Of a stretch of DNA of 64,000 nt, positions 45,101-52,442 are shown piece after piece (position 1 is the stretch's first letter; each line of letters starts with the position of its first letter). Position numbers and translations under genes: made by a program. This DNA is from Peptoniphilus_A harei_B. Its GTDB lineage: Bacteria; Bacillota; Clostridia; Tissierellales; Peptoniphilaceae. The stretch is taken from positions 186,001-250,000 of the forward strand of contig JAWGHR010000001.1 in assembly GCA_032560695.1 (NCBI GenBank). The letters are read 5' to 3'. The notes under the pieces were generated by a model. The model did no database searches. It worked only from the letters and a program-made list of their open reading frames with translations, and was not told the origin of the DNA.

Positions 45101-45421
45101 TTCCCTTGCAATGGCTTTTTGTTTCATTTCGTTTCTGAGTTTTACTTCAAACTCTGTGCCGTATAAACTTCTTTCTCTCTCTTTTCTAAATATATCAAAT
45201 TGTTTCTTTTCTTTTTTCTCCCTAGATTTTATAAAAGTTGGAGAAGTAAAGATAAATCTTAACTCATCTATTTCTTTTAATTCTTTTTTTAATTCTTCAA
45301 AGGCATATATTGAAAAACTAGCTGCTGCTATTGAAATTTTTGTGGATTTTTTTATTTCTAATTGCAAGTCATCTTTTAATCTATTGTTTACATTGTCAAT
45401 TAGTTTTACTTGTTGTTCCAA
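42164..45421 (-). CDS. SNF2-type helicase with N-terminal PLD-like region
   Basis: About 1085 residues from a TTG with GAGAGGTGG five bases upstream; longer readings would start upstream of the promoter. The first about 200 residues resemble a phospholipase D-like module (STKISIAAASFSIYAFEELK, IRNFTTVDLGCERGN) but no HxK motif is visible, so it may be inactive. SF2/SNF2 motifs: CILADSVGLGKTFTAL (about 265-280), LVVIDESHNFRNGG (about 353), LMLSATPVNNRF, ILIATDCISEGQNLQDCDYL and QRFGRIDRIG (about 818). First gene of the operon with DUF4391, Mod, Res and GIY-YIG. It should translocate on double-stranded DNA. DISARM DrmD-like helicases are related but no drmA/B is present. Confidence 0.85.
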   Translation of the reverse strand: MEQQVKLIDNVNNRLKDDLQLEIKKSTKISIAAASFSIYAFEELKKELKEIDELRFIFTSPTFIKSREKKEKKQFDIFRKERERSLYGTEFEVKLRNEMKQKAIARECAQWIREKVCFKSNISNEEMMGFINVNNKSYAPIRNFTTVDLGCERGNNAYFIIQKTSRPYSEEYLRVFDEFWNNEDKLEDVTDQIIESITNVYNENSPEYLYFVTLYNIFSEFLEDVSEDELPNEATGFKDSKIWNMLFNFQADAALAIINKLEKYNGCILADSVGLGKTFTALAVMKYYENRNKTVLVLCPKKLSENWNTYKGNYINNPIAEDRMRYDVLFHTDLNRDGGYSNGIDLDRINWGNYDLVVIDESHNFRNGGNISEDNEKENRYAKLLNKVIRRGVKTKVLMLSATPVNNRFNDLKNQLALSYEGDSSLLNDKLKTSKNIEDIFRQSQRAFNNWSKLNPEERTTDRLLNSLEYDFFELLDSVTIARSRKHIQKYYDTKDIGSFPKRRIPISKRPGLTDLTTTVNYKDIAEVLSSLNLAIYTPSDFIQDSKIFKYTDKYDAKHVRGGLTQSGREKGIRRLMAINLMKRLESSVHSFNLTLKRINELITETINKIDNFEKNKMNETLALENFSDMDLDGDDMDDDRFVIGRKVQIDIEDMDYISWKHALSKDKEYLDLLISMVDDIRPKHDIKLQTLYELIDHKQKNLINPGNKKILIFTAFADTADYLYENVSKYVKDKYQLETALITGTTEGKTTLKSVKTDLNTVLTLFSPISKGKDLLFPNRKEEIDILIATDCISEGQNLQDCDYLINYDIHWNPVRIIQRFGRIDRIGSKNSEIQLVNFWPDVDLDEYINLKGRVEGRMKAVNLSSTGDDNVLTPEEEVELEYRKKQLKKLQEEVVDLEDMNTGVNIMDLGLNEFRLDLLNYVKNHPEIEEAPRGMNAVVGSREGLDPGVIFVLKNIKSSVNINNQNRLHPFYMVYISNEGQVLINHLQAKSILDAFRLLCKDKTEADRELCKQFNKETRNGKDMSEYSALLEETIGSIIEVKDEDEIDSFLSGKEMSFFDEKIEGLDDFELISFLVVKDQDNV

Positions 45422-45470
45422 ATCATCCACCTCTCTAAAATATATAATTAATTTAAAAAGTTTTGAATTA

Positions 45471-45479
45471 ATTATATCA
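45471..45479 (-). promoter_or_regulatory. Extended -10 promoter of the helicase-Mod-Res operon
   Basis: TG-A-TATAAT on the minus strand is an extended -10 element; no good -35 is visible. It places transcription start near 45464, giving a leader of about 40 bases before the ribosome binding site, and excludes a translation start further upstream. Confidence 0.6.
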
Positions 45480-45493
45480 TAGCTGAAAAGCAA

Positions 45494-46052
45494 AATTTCT
45501 TTTTTATAACTTTTCTCATCTTTAAATGTTAATTAAACATTACTTTATATTTTATATTCTTTTGCATATTATTTTTTAATTATATTTCCTTAGATATACT
45601 AACTCTTTATTTTAATTTGTATTAGTCTTTTACATTTTAAGATTATTTCTTCGTAGTTAGTTTATACGACTTTGTTAACTTTCATAACTTAAGTAATTTT
45701 TATAACTCTATCAAGCTTCATAGCTTAGTCAACTTCTATAGTCTAATAAATATCTATAAGCTTATGAACTTTTATAACTTTTTGAATTTCTATAACTTCA
45801 TAACTCTTTATAATTTCATTAATTTTTATGACTTTATTAACTTTCTTGAACTTGTGTTTTTGGGTCAAATGTTCTAAAATGTATTTAACTAAACTATTGT
45901 TTAAATGTGTATTCGTTTTTGGGAAAATTATTTTTATTTAACAAAATATACCTTAATGATTTTTATTTTGTTCTTTATTTTTATTGGATATTTTGAATAA
46001 TTTATATTTACATAACTTTTAATTTTATTTTTTATTTATTTTACTGGTTTTC
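45494..46052. other. 559-bp AT-rich gap between the defence operon and the polymerase cassette
   Basis: No gene fits here. The stretch is over 80 percent A+T, with an 18-bp degenerate tandem repeat (45659-45856) in the middle and only low-complexity T/A runs on either side. It must carry the promoter of the Y-family polymerase operon, but I could not choose a convincing -35/-10 pair. Confidence 0.8.
45659..45856 (+). repeat. 18-bp degenerate tandem repeat, 11 units in perfect register
   Basis: Eleven consecutive 18-base units of the type AACTTTTATAACTTTTTG or AATTTCTATAACTTCATA follow one another without any gap. Most units begin AAnTT and carry TATAACT near the middle. One frame reads as hexapeptides of the type NFYNFI with no start codon, so the array is either non-coding or a decayed coding repeat. 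Confidence 0.8.
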
Positions 46053-46064
46053 TTGAGGTGGCTT

Positions 46065-47477
46065 ATGTCTTTTATTGATTATTCTTTGGAACCTAAATCT
46101 GATATTGCTTTTGTGGACATCAAGTCTTTCTACGCCAGTGTTGAGTGCGTCAAGAGAAACTTGGATCCCCTATCTACTTGTCTTTGTGTTATGAGTAGAT
46201 CTAGTCATTCTAATGGACTTATCCTTGCTAGCTCTCCCCTCTTTAAGCGTGTTTATGGAAAAAATAATGTTGGAAGGGCCAGCGAGCTTCCCTTTGATAT
46301 TGACACTAGGAAGTTTAGTTTTGACAAGGCTAGGAGGCAAAATATTGAGATCACAAGGTCTTATATTGATTTTGTTGAAAAGTGGGCGAGAAACACCCTT
46401 ATTGTCCCTCCAAGGATGGCTCTCTACATTGAGGAGAACTTAAAGATTCAAAGGATTTTCCAAAATTATGCTCCAAAGGAGGACATCCTTCCCTATTCTA
46501 TTGACGAGGGCTTTATTGATCTCACTAATTCTCTGTCTTATTTTGTGCCTGATAAAAGTATTTCAAGACACGACAAGTTGGACCTTGTTTCTTCTATGAT
46601 TCAAAGGGATATTTGGGAGACTGCTGGTCTTTATTCTACTGTTGGTATGAGCAATGCCAATCCCCTTCTTGCCAAGCTTGCTCTTGATAATGAGGCCAAA
46701 AAGACTAGGACCATGCGTGCCAACTGGTCCTATAAGGATGTGGAGTCCAAGGTCTGGGCTATTAATGATCTAAAAGACTTTTGGGGGATTGGGTCTAGGC
46801 TCAAGAGAAGGCTCAATGCCATGTCAATTTACACTGTCCGTGACCTTGCTAATTATGACCCTGATGTCCTAAAAAAAGTTTTTGGTGTCATTGGTCTTCA
46901 GCTTTGGTTTCACGCCAATGGTGTTGACGAGTCTAAGGTCACAAGGCCTTACAAGTCAAAGTCCAAGGGCCTAGGCAACTCCCAGGTCCTCCCTCGTGAC
47001 TACAAGTCTCAGGAGGAAATTGAAATTGTCTTATCTGAAATTGCTGAGCAAGTTGCTGTTAGGATTAGGCGTCTTAGGAAGAAGGCTTCTGTTGTTGCTA
47101 TTTATGTTGGCTTTTCTTACACAGAAAATAAAAAGTCCATTAACGCTAGGAGGACTATTAGGCCCAGTCAATCTACTAGGGTCTTGCAAGAAGAGGTTCT
47201 AAGGCTTTTCAGGGAAAGATATGATGGTGGCACTGTGAGAAATCTTGGTGTCACTTATGATAACTTAGTGGACCAATCTTCTACTGTTTTTGATTTTTTT
47301 GATGATGTCAATGCTATTGAGAGGGAAGAAAGTCTTGACCGCACTATTGATGAGATAAGAGACAGGTTTGGCTTCACTTCTCTTCAAAGGGCCACTTCTC
47401 TCATGGAAGGGTCTAGGGTTATTGAGAGGAGCAAGTTAATTGGGGGCCACTGTGGTGGCATGGATGGTTTGGAATAG
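46065..47477 (+). CDS. Y-family error-prone DNA polymerase (UvrX/UmuC-like)
   Basis: 470 residues. Palm/finger signature IAFVDIKSFYASVECVKRNLDPL at the start (Asp and the FYASVE motif), catalytic IDEGFIDLT near residue 150, thumb/HhH segment DLKDFWGIGSRLKRRLNAM and a C-terminal little-finger domain. UvrX/UmuC-type enzymes copy damaged DNA. I start at the ATG at 46065 with GAGGTGG just upstream. Codon use (many ctt, agg, gtc, gac) is less AT-biased than neighbours, hinting at a mobile-element origin. A YolD-like gene follows, as in Bacillus yolD-uvrX pairs. Confidence 0.93.
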   Translation: MSFIDYSLEPKSDIAFVDIKSFYASVECVKRNLDPLSTCLCVMSRSSHSNGLILASSPLFKRVYGKNNVGRASELPFDIDTRKFSFDKARRQNIEITRSYIDFVEKWARNTLIVPPRMALYIEENLKIQRIFQNYAPKEDILPYSIDEGFIDLTNSLSYFVPDKSISRHDKLDLVSSMIQRDIWETAGLYSTVGMSNANPLLAKLALDNEAKKTRTMRANWSYKDVESKVWAINDLKDFWGIGSRLKRRLNAMSIYTVRDLANYDPDVLKKVFGVIGLQLWFHANGVDESKVTRPYKSKSKGLGNSQVLPRDYKSQEEIEIVLSEIAEQVAVRIRRLRKKASVVAIYVGFSYTENKKSINARRTIRPSQSTRVLQEEVLRLFRERYDGGTVRNLGVTYDNLVDQSSTVFDFFDDVNAIEREESLDRTIDEIRDRFGFTSLQRATSLMEGSRVIERSKLIGGHCGGMDGLE

Positions 47478-47493
47478 TTTAGGAGGTGTTTAT

Positions 47494-47838
47494 ATGGTTG
47501 ATAGGTCTTATTTGCCCTTTAAGTCTGCTAGGGACTACATGGACAGGGGGATGGAAAAGTGGATGGGATTTTTTATTTCTGAACACACTACTGCCCTCTC
47601 CCACATGGGAGACTCCATAGATTTTTCTTCTCAAATGTCTAATGAGGAGATTGTCCTTTTGATTAGTCAAGTTTATGTAAATAATCTTGAGGTCTTGGTC
47701 TTTATTAATTGCAGGCAAGAGCCCTATCTTGGCAGGATTAAGGAAATTTTTGATGGTAATATTTATTTAAGTGGAGAGGAAGCTTTAAACATTAACTTTA
47801 AGGATATTATTAATATTGTTTTGGCGGAGGACCTATGA
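47494..47838 (+). CDS. YolD-like protein
   Basis: 114 residues from an ATG with GGAGGTGTTTAT upstream. VDRSYLPFKSARDYMDRGME and KWMGFFISEHTTALS, with SNEEIVLLISQVYVNNLEVLVF, fit the YolD-like family found beside UvrX/UmuC polymerases. It may regulate or assist the polymerase. It lies 16 bases after the polymerase stop and overlaps the next gene by 4 bases. Confidence 0.8.
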   Translation: MVDRSYLPFKSARDYMDRGMEKWMGFFISEHTTALSHMGDSIDFSSQMSNEEIVLLISQVYVNNLEVLVFINCRQEPYLGRIKEIFDGNIYLSGEEALNINFKDIINIVLAEDL

Positions 47839-48149
47839 AGGACTTGGAAAAGAATTCTATTCAATTTGATTATTTTTCTATTAACTACAAGAATTTTGAG
47901 GAGGCTTTTTACAAGTTTTCAAATATTAGTGTCCCCTTAATTTTTTTGACTGAAGACCTTCTTCTTCACATGATCTCCACAGGTCACTCTTACTTCATCC
48001 TTAATTCCAAAAATTCTGCAGATGATAAGGACCACTATTTTGTTTTTAAAAAAGTTACAAGTTCAGAAAATAATTTTATCAGCCAGTTTGAATACTTGGC
48101 CCAAGTTTCTCCAATTTATTTTGAAGATAAGTTTTATGAGAGGAAGTGA
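47835..48149 (+). CDS. Small unknown protein of the polymerase cassette
   Basis: 104 residues, start overlapping the YolD-like stop (ATGA type). Acidic and aromatic (FDYFSINYKNFEEAFYKFSN, DDKDHYFVFKK), apparently soluble, no motif. The coupling to the polymerase cassette suggests a related role in mutagenic repair or its control. I do not recognise the family. Confidence 0.7.
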   Translation: MKDLEKNSIQFDYFSINYKNFEEAFYKFSNISVPLIFLTEDLLLHMISTGHSYFILNSKNSADDKDHYFVFKKVTSSENNFISQFEYLAQVSPIYFEDKFYERK

Positions 48150-48150
48150 G

Positions 48151-48177
48151 TATTCAGCCTAGGCTGATTTTTTTATT
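48151..48177 (+). terminator. Probable terminator after the polymerase cassette
   Basis: TCAGC and GCTGA pair around CTAG and are followed by seven T residues; a short stem, so efficiency is uncertain. Confidence 0.65.
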
Positions 48178-48283
48178 TTAATCTTTATTCTAAATTTTTT
48201 ATTTTATCTTTTTATTTTTATATTTTATCTTCTTTTATTTCTTTCATCTTCTAAGTATTTTTTACATATAAAGCAAAAAATTT

Positions 48284-48322
48284 GCACAAAAAAAGAAGCT
48301 ATATCAAGTGATATAGCTTCTT
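48284..48322 (-). terminator. Intrinsic terminator after fprA
   Basis: AAGAAGCTATATCA and its exact reverse complement form a 12-14 bp stem with a tiny loop, followed on the minus strand by seven T residues. Confidence 0.9.
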
Positions 48323-48356
48323 TGTATATTTTTAAATAAATATATTTTCAAGCTTA

Positions 48357-49601
48357 TTATTTAGCTGATTTTTCTTTAATTTCTCTAATCTTTTCCATAG
48401 ATTCGATAATAGAACCTGCAAGAGCTTCCATGTCGTTTTCGTTAGCTTCGTTTAGAGATGTATTGATTGTAACTCTTTCTGGAAGAACATCAAATAGTTT
48501 TAGATTTTCATCTATATAGTTTTCAATCTTATCGCCAACTGTACAAGCCCAAGTACCATTTTCAATGATACCAACTGTTCTGTTTTGAACGTTTAGTGCT
48601 TCTAGATCGTGTAGGAAGTTTTTCATCTTAGGATAGATTCCTAAATTGTAAGTTACAGATGCAATAACAAGGTGAGAGTATTGGAATGTTTTTGCTATTA
48701 GGTAGGATATATCTGTCTTAGAAACATCATATACTTCTACTTTTTTAACTCCTCTTTCAACTAGGCTGTTTGCAAAACCTTGTGCAGCTCTTTCTGTATT
48801 TCCATACATTGATGCATAAACTATTAGCACGCCTTCTTCTTCTGGTTCATATCTTGACCATTTGTCATACTTGTCTAGGATAAATCCAAAGTTATCTCTC
48901 CAAACAAGTCCGTGAAGTGGACAGATATATTTAACTTGTGGAAGAAGTGGTGCAGCTTTTTTAAGAACGTCTTGTACAAATGGTCCATATTTGCCTACGA
49001 TGTTAGTAAGGTATCTTCTAGCTTCATCAAGCCAATCTCTTTCCCAATCAACTTCATCTGCAAATAATTTACCGTCCATAGACTTAAAGGAACCAAATCC
49101 GTCTGCTGAGAATAATACTCCATCTGTTACGTCAAGAGACATAATAACTTCTGGCCAGTGAACCATTGGAGCTTCAATGAAAGCAAATGTATGCTTACCA
49201 AATGAAATTGTATCTCCTTCTTCAACTATTATTAGTTGATTTTCTGGAATATGATATCCCATTTGTCTCATAAATTGGAAACCTTGTTCACTTGATATAA
49301 TTCTAATATCAGGCCATCTTATACAAATTTCTTCAATAGCTCCACAGTGGTCAGGTTCCATGTGGTGGATTAGCATATAATCAAGGCTACGTCCATCTAA
49401 TATATTTTCAATGCTTTGTATATAATCTCTTGCAATTGACCAATCGACTGAATCTACAAGAACTGTCTTTTCGTCCATCAAAAGGTATGAATTGTAAGAA
49501 ACTCCATCTGGAATAGGGAACATATTTTCAAAAAGTTCAAGTCTTTTATCATTTCCCCCTACAAAATATAAATCATCTGTTATTTTTCTATTATTTAACA
49601 T
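48357..49601 (-). CDS. fprA: A-type flavodiiron protein FprA
   Basis: 414 residues. The N-terminal metallo-beta-lactamase-like diiron domain has LIHHMEPDHCGAIEEI (about 77-92), the HxExDH ligand set, and PMVHWPEVIMS with the next His; PLHGLVWRDN gives the last. The C-terminal flavodoxin-like FMN domain starts VLIVYASMYGNTERAAQGF. It reduces O2 to water or NO to N2O. It is 13 bases after the acyl-CoA dehydrogenase-rubredoxin fusion; rubredoxin is the usual electron donor to FprA, so the two products probably form one electron-transfer unit. Confidence 0.95.
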   Translation of the reverse strand: MLNNRKITDDLYFVGGNDKRLELFENMFPIPDGVSYNSYLLMDEKTVLVDSVDWSIARDYIQSIENILDGRSLDYMLIHHMEPDHCGAIEEICIRWPDIRIISSEQGFQFMRQMGYHIPENQLIIVEEGDTISFGKHTFAFIEAPMVHWPEVIMSLDVTDGVLFSADGFGSFKSMDGKLFADEVDWERDWLDEARRYLTNIVGKYGPFVQDVLKKAAPLLPQVKYICPLHGLVWRDNFGFILDKYDKWSRYEPEEEGVLIVYASMYGNTERAAQGFANSLVERGVKKVEVYDVSKTDISYLIAKTFQYSHLVIASVTYNLGIYPKMKNFLHDLEALNVQNRTVGIIENGTWACTVGDKIENYIDENLKLFDVLPERVTINTSLNEANENDMEALAGSIIESMEKIREIKEKSAK

Positions 49602-49614
49602 TTAAAGAGCCTCC

Positions 49615-51552
49615 TTACTTTCTATCAACAGTAAAATCTTCTTCAATGAAGTTTTGCTTTTCTTCTTGGCATTCTGGACAAGTCCAATCCTCTGGTAATT
49701 TTTCGAAATCTGTACCTGGATCGATTTCTCCTTCTGGATCTCCAAAGTTTGGATCATATTCATATCCACAACCTGGACATACCATAACTTTATAATTTGG
49801 AGCTAACTTTCTAGGTTTAGATCTTCTAACTTTAACCATTGGAGGTGCTGGTTCTTTTTCACCAGTGCCTAATGCTTCAGCAAGAAGTGGCATAATTTCG
49901 AACATATCTCCAACTATACCGTAGTCACAGTTCTTAAAGATTGGAGCACCTGCGTTTTTGTTGATAGCAACAATTGTTGATGCGTTTTTAATACCCTTTA
50001 AGTGTTGGCTTGCTCCTGAAATACCGCATGCGATATATAGGTTACCATTGAATTTTTGTCCTGACATACCAACGTATCTTTCAAGTGGAACAAGTTTAAG
50101 AGTTTCTGCAACTGGTCTTGAAGAACCAAGTGCTGCACCTGCTGCGTGAGCAAGTTCTCTAGCCATATCCATGTTTTCTTCTCCGCCGATTCCCTTACCT
50201 ACTGAAACAACTCTTTCAGCGTCGTAAACAGGAGTATCAATGTCAATACCTACAGAGAAGTCATATCCGTCTTTCTTAAGGTTTTTAACTAGTATATCAA
50301 CAGCTTCTTTAGCTGTGTCTGCTTTTATAATTTCTCTCTTTCTTTCTCCAGTGATAGGGCCAGCTTTTTTATCTAATGCAGCAGCTCTACCTTTTCTCTT
50401 TGGAGCCTTACCAATAATATGGCTTGCAACTACAACTCTTTGGATTTCTGAAGTACCTTCATAGATTGTTGTAATCTTAGCATCTCTGAAGAATCTTTCT
50501 ACGTCCATGCCCTTTAGGTATCCATTACCACCGTGGATTTGAAGAGCTTCGTTAACAACCCACATAGCAACTTCAGATGCAACTGTCTTAGCCATTGCAG
50601 CTTCCATTGAATAGTTTTCGTGGTTTTGTTTCATTTCAGCAGCTGAATAAATCATAAGTCTTGCAGCTCTGATCTTTGTAGCCATATCAGCAATCTTAAA
50701 TGCTACTGCTTGTTGTTGAGCAATTGGTCTACCAAATTGAATTCTTTCTTTTGCATAAGCAAGTGCAGCTTCATAAGCGCCTTGTGCAATACCTAGTGCT
50801 TGAGATGCGATACCAATTCTACCACCGTCAAGTGTTTGCATTGCAATTCTAAATCCTTGACCTTCTTTTCCAAGTAAGTTTTCCTTTGGAACCTTAACAT
50901 TGTTAAATTGAAGTTCAGCAGTAGTTGAAGATCTAATACCTAATTTGTCATAGTGATCTCCAAATGTGAATCCTTCCCATCCCTTTTCTACGATGAAAGC
51001 AGAAATTCCGTGAGTACCGATTCCTGGTGTAGTTACTGCATATACAACATAAGTGTCAGCAGCTGGAGCGTTTGTGATGAAGATCTTGTTACCATTTAGG
51101 ATGTAGTAGTCTCCATCAAGAACTGCAGTTGTTTCTGTACCACCTGCATCAGAACCAGCATTTGGTTCAGTTAATCCAAAAGCACCAAGTTTTTTACCTT
51201 GAGCAAGAGGTTTTAAATATTTTTCCTTTTGTTCTTTTGTACCGAAAGCTTGAATTGGATAAGATCCTAGTGAAGTGTGAGCTGATAATACAACACCAAC
51301 ACCTGCGTCTACTCTTGAAAGTTCTTCTACAGCGATAGCGTAAGAGATAACATCTTTACCTGCTCCGCCTTCTTCTTCTGGATATGGAAGACCCATCCAA
51401 CCGTTTTCGCCAATCTTCTTAATAATTTCTTCTGGAAATTCATTGTTTTGATCAAGTCCAAAAGATAATGGCTTGATTTCTGCTTCTGCGAATTCTCTGA
51501 TAGCCTTACGAAGGGCTTCATGTTCAGCAGTTGTCTTGTACATATTTGACAT
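49615..51552 (-). CDS. Acyl-CoA dehydrogenase - ETF alpha - rubredoxin fusion protein
   Basis: 645 residues in three modules. 1-380 is a short-chain acyl-CoA dehydrogenase (YPEEEGGAGKDVISYAI, GAFGLTEPNAGSDAG, IYEGTSEIQRVV with the catalytic Glu). 400-570 is the FAD-binding C-terminal domain of electron-transfer flavoprotein alpha (VSVGKGIGGEENMDMAREL, GSSRPVAETLKLVP, YIACGISGASQHLKGI, NCDYGIVGDMFE). 592-628 is a rubredoxin with CPGC and CPEC iron ligands. The ETF part has no N-terminal domain and no etfB is nearby. Electrons could pass from acyl-CoA through FAD to rubredoxin and on to FprA, encoded next. Confidence 0.93.
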   Translation of the reverse strand: MSNMYKTTAEHEALRKAIREFAEAEIKPLSFGLDQNNEFPEEIIKKIGENGWMGLPYPEEEGGAGKDVISYAIAVEELSRVDAGVGVVLSAHTSLGSYPIQAFGTKEQKEKYLKPLAQGKKLGAFGLTEPNAGSDAGGTETTAVLDGDYYILNGNKIFITNAPAADTYVVYAVTTPGIGTHGISAFIVEKGWEGFTFGDHYDKLGIRSSTTAELQFNNVKVPKENLLGKEGQGFRIAMQTLDGGRIGIASQALGIAQGAYEAALAYAKERIQFGRPIAQQQAVAFKIADMATKIRAARLMIYSAAEMKQNHENYSMEAAMAKTVASEVAMWVVNEALQIHGGNGYLKGMDVERFFRDAKITTIYEGTSEIQRVVVASHIIGKAPKRKGRAAALDKKAGPITGERKREIIKADTAKEAVDILVKNLKKDGYDFSVGIDIDTPVYDAERVVSVGKGIGGEENMDMARELAHAAGAALGSSRPVAETLKLVPLERYVGMSGQKFNGNLYIACGISGASQHLKGIKNASTIVAINKNAGAPIFKNCDYGIVGDMFEIMPLLAEALGTGEKEPAPPMVKVRRSKPRKLAPNYKVMVCPGCGYEYDPNFGDPEGEIDPGTDFEKLPEDWTCPECQEEKQNFIEEDFTVDRK

Positions 51553-51630
51553 ATTTTCCTCCTTTTAAGATTAAAGATAATTAAAGTATTTGTTACTTTA
51601 AAAGTTAAAAACAAAAGATACACCAATACG

Positions 51631-51652
51631 GTATACAATAATTAAAGTATAC
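51631..51652. promoter_or_regulatory. Palindromic operator over the -10 box
   Basis: Two GTATAC blocks spaced by ten AT bases form a 22-base near-palindrome that overlaps the TATACT -10 box of the dehydrogenase-fprA promoter. A repressor bound here would block transcription. Its protein is not identifiable from the window. Confidence 0.6.
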
Positions 51653-51674
51653 AACATGTTTGCTAAAGTGTCAA
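51646..51674 (-). promoter_or_regulatory. SigA-type promoter of the dehydrogenase-fprA operon
   Basis: TTGACA (51669-51674) and TATACT (51646-51651) on the minus strand, exactly 17 bases apart. Strong consensus match. Confidence 0.92.
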
Positions 51675-51860
51675 AACATTTTCACAATATTTTTAATATT
51701 ATTTAAAAATATTTTTATGGCGAATCTTTTCTTTTTTTCAATTTTATTTATACCCCATTTTAAAAAAATTACAATCTATTTAATCTATTAATTGCTTAAT
51801 TCTTTTTTTGTTGTAAAATATAAAACTAACAAGAAGTTATTTATTGAAACTGGAGGAATT

Positions 51861-52442
51861 ATGGATTTAGAAAAATTATTAGAGTGGAGAAGATCTTACA
51901 GAAAGTTTGATGAAGAAAAAGAGCTCTCTAAAGAAGACATTGATGGAATTTCAAATTCTATTAAGTTTGCTTCCTGTGCAAACAACAGACAGTTTCTCAG
52001 ATTTATTTCTGTTGAGAGCAAGGAAAAAGTTTTAGATATTTTTGACAACACAAGATGGGCTGCCTCCCTCCCTAATGGTGCTGGTAGACCTAAGGAAGGT
52101 GAAAGACCAGTTTATTTTATTGCCATCCTAAGTGACAAGGAAATGAAATTCAAGTTTGATGGAGTTGATCAAGGACTTGTTATTTCTAATTTAACTCTTG
52201 CTGCTGCAGAAAGAGGAATTGGATCTTGCATTATTGGAAGTATCACTGACGACAAAATGCGTGAGATTTTGTCTTATGATGAAAACTACACTTGTAGCCT
52301 TGTCCTTGCCTTTGGTTATCCAAAGATTGAGTCTTCCATAAAAGAAATTGATTTAGACGAAGATCAATCTTATTATCTAGATGACGATGGAAATTATGTG
52401 GTTCCAAAGTATAAGCTAGATGAAATTGTAAGGAGAATATGA
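51861..52442 (+). CDS. Nitroreductase-family FMN oxidoreductase
   Basis: 193 residues from the ATG at 51861 (TGGAGGAATT upstream). EWRRSYRKFDEEKELSKEDI at the N-terminus and CANNRQFLRFISV are the FMN-binding segments; LAAAERGIGSCIIGSI and LAFGYPK near the C-terminus are also characteristic. It probably reduces small nitro or quinone-like compounds with NAD(P)H. Its stop overlaps the start of the EIIC-like gene by four bases. Confidence 0.9.
   Translation: MDLEKLLEWRRSYRKFDEEKELSKEDIDGISNSIKFASCANNRQFLRFISVESKEKVLDIFDNTRWAASLPNGAGRPKEGERPVYFIAILSDKEMKFKFDGVDQGLVISNLTLAAAERGIGSCIIGSITDDKMREILSYDENYTCSLVLAFGYPKIESSIKEIDLDEDQSYYLDDDGNYVVPKYKLDEIVRRI

Larger units (their letters stand above)
51553..51860. 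other. 308-bp regulatory gap between the dehydrogenase fusion and nitroreductase
   Basis: Contains the consensus promoter and palindrome of the dehydrogenase-fprA operon (51631-51674) and AT-rich sequence toward the nitroreductase gene, whose own promoter I could not settle. No open reading frame with a ribosome binding site fits. Confidence 0.7.

Noticed and set aside
42164..45421. Full DISARM or BREX system
   Set aside because: No drmA/drmB, pglZ, brxA/B/C or brxL homologue is present; only the helicase-methylase theme is shared.
45659..45856. 18-bp array as a CRISPR array
   Set aside because: Units are contiguous without spacers, degenerate, and no cas gene is in the window.
45848..45859. 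GAAC-TTGT-GTTT near the polymerase cassette as a LexA (SOS) box
   Set aside because: It departs from the GAAC-N4-GTTC consensus, lies inside the last unit of the 18-bp repeat and is over 200 bases from the polymerase start; not convincing.
45659..45874. The array as a protein-coding gene (NFYNFI-type repeats)
   Set aside because: The open frame has no start codon with a ribosome binding site at its beginning and is extremely AT-biased; treated as a repeat only.
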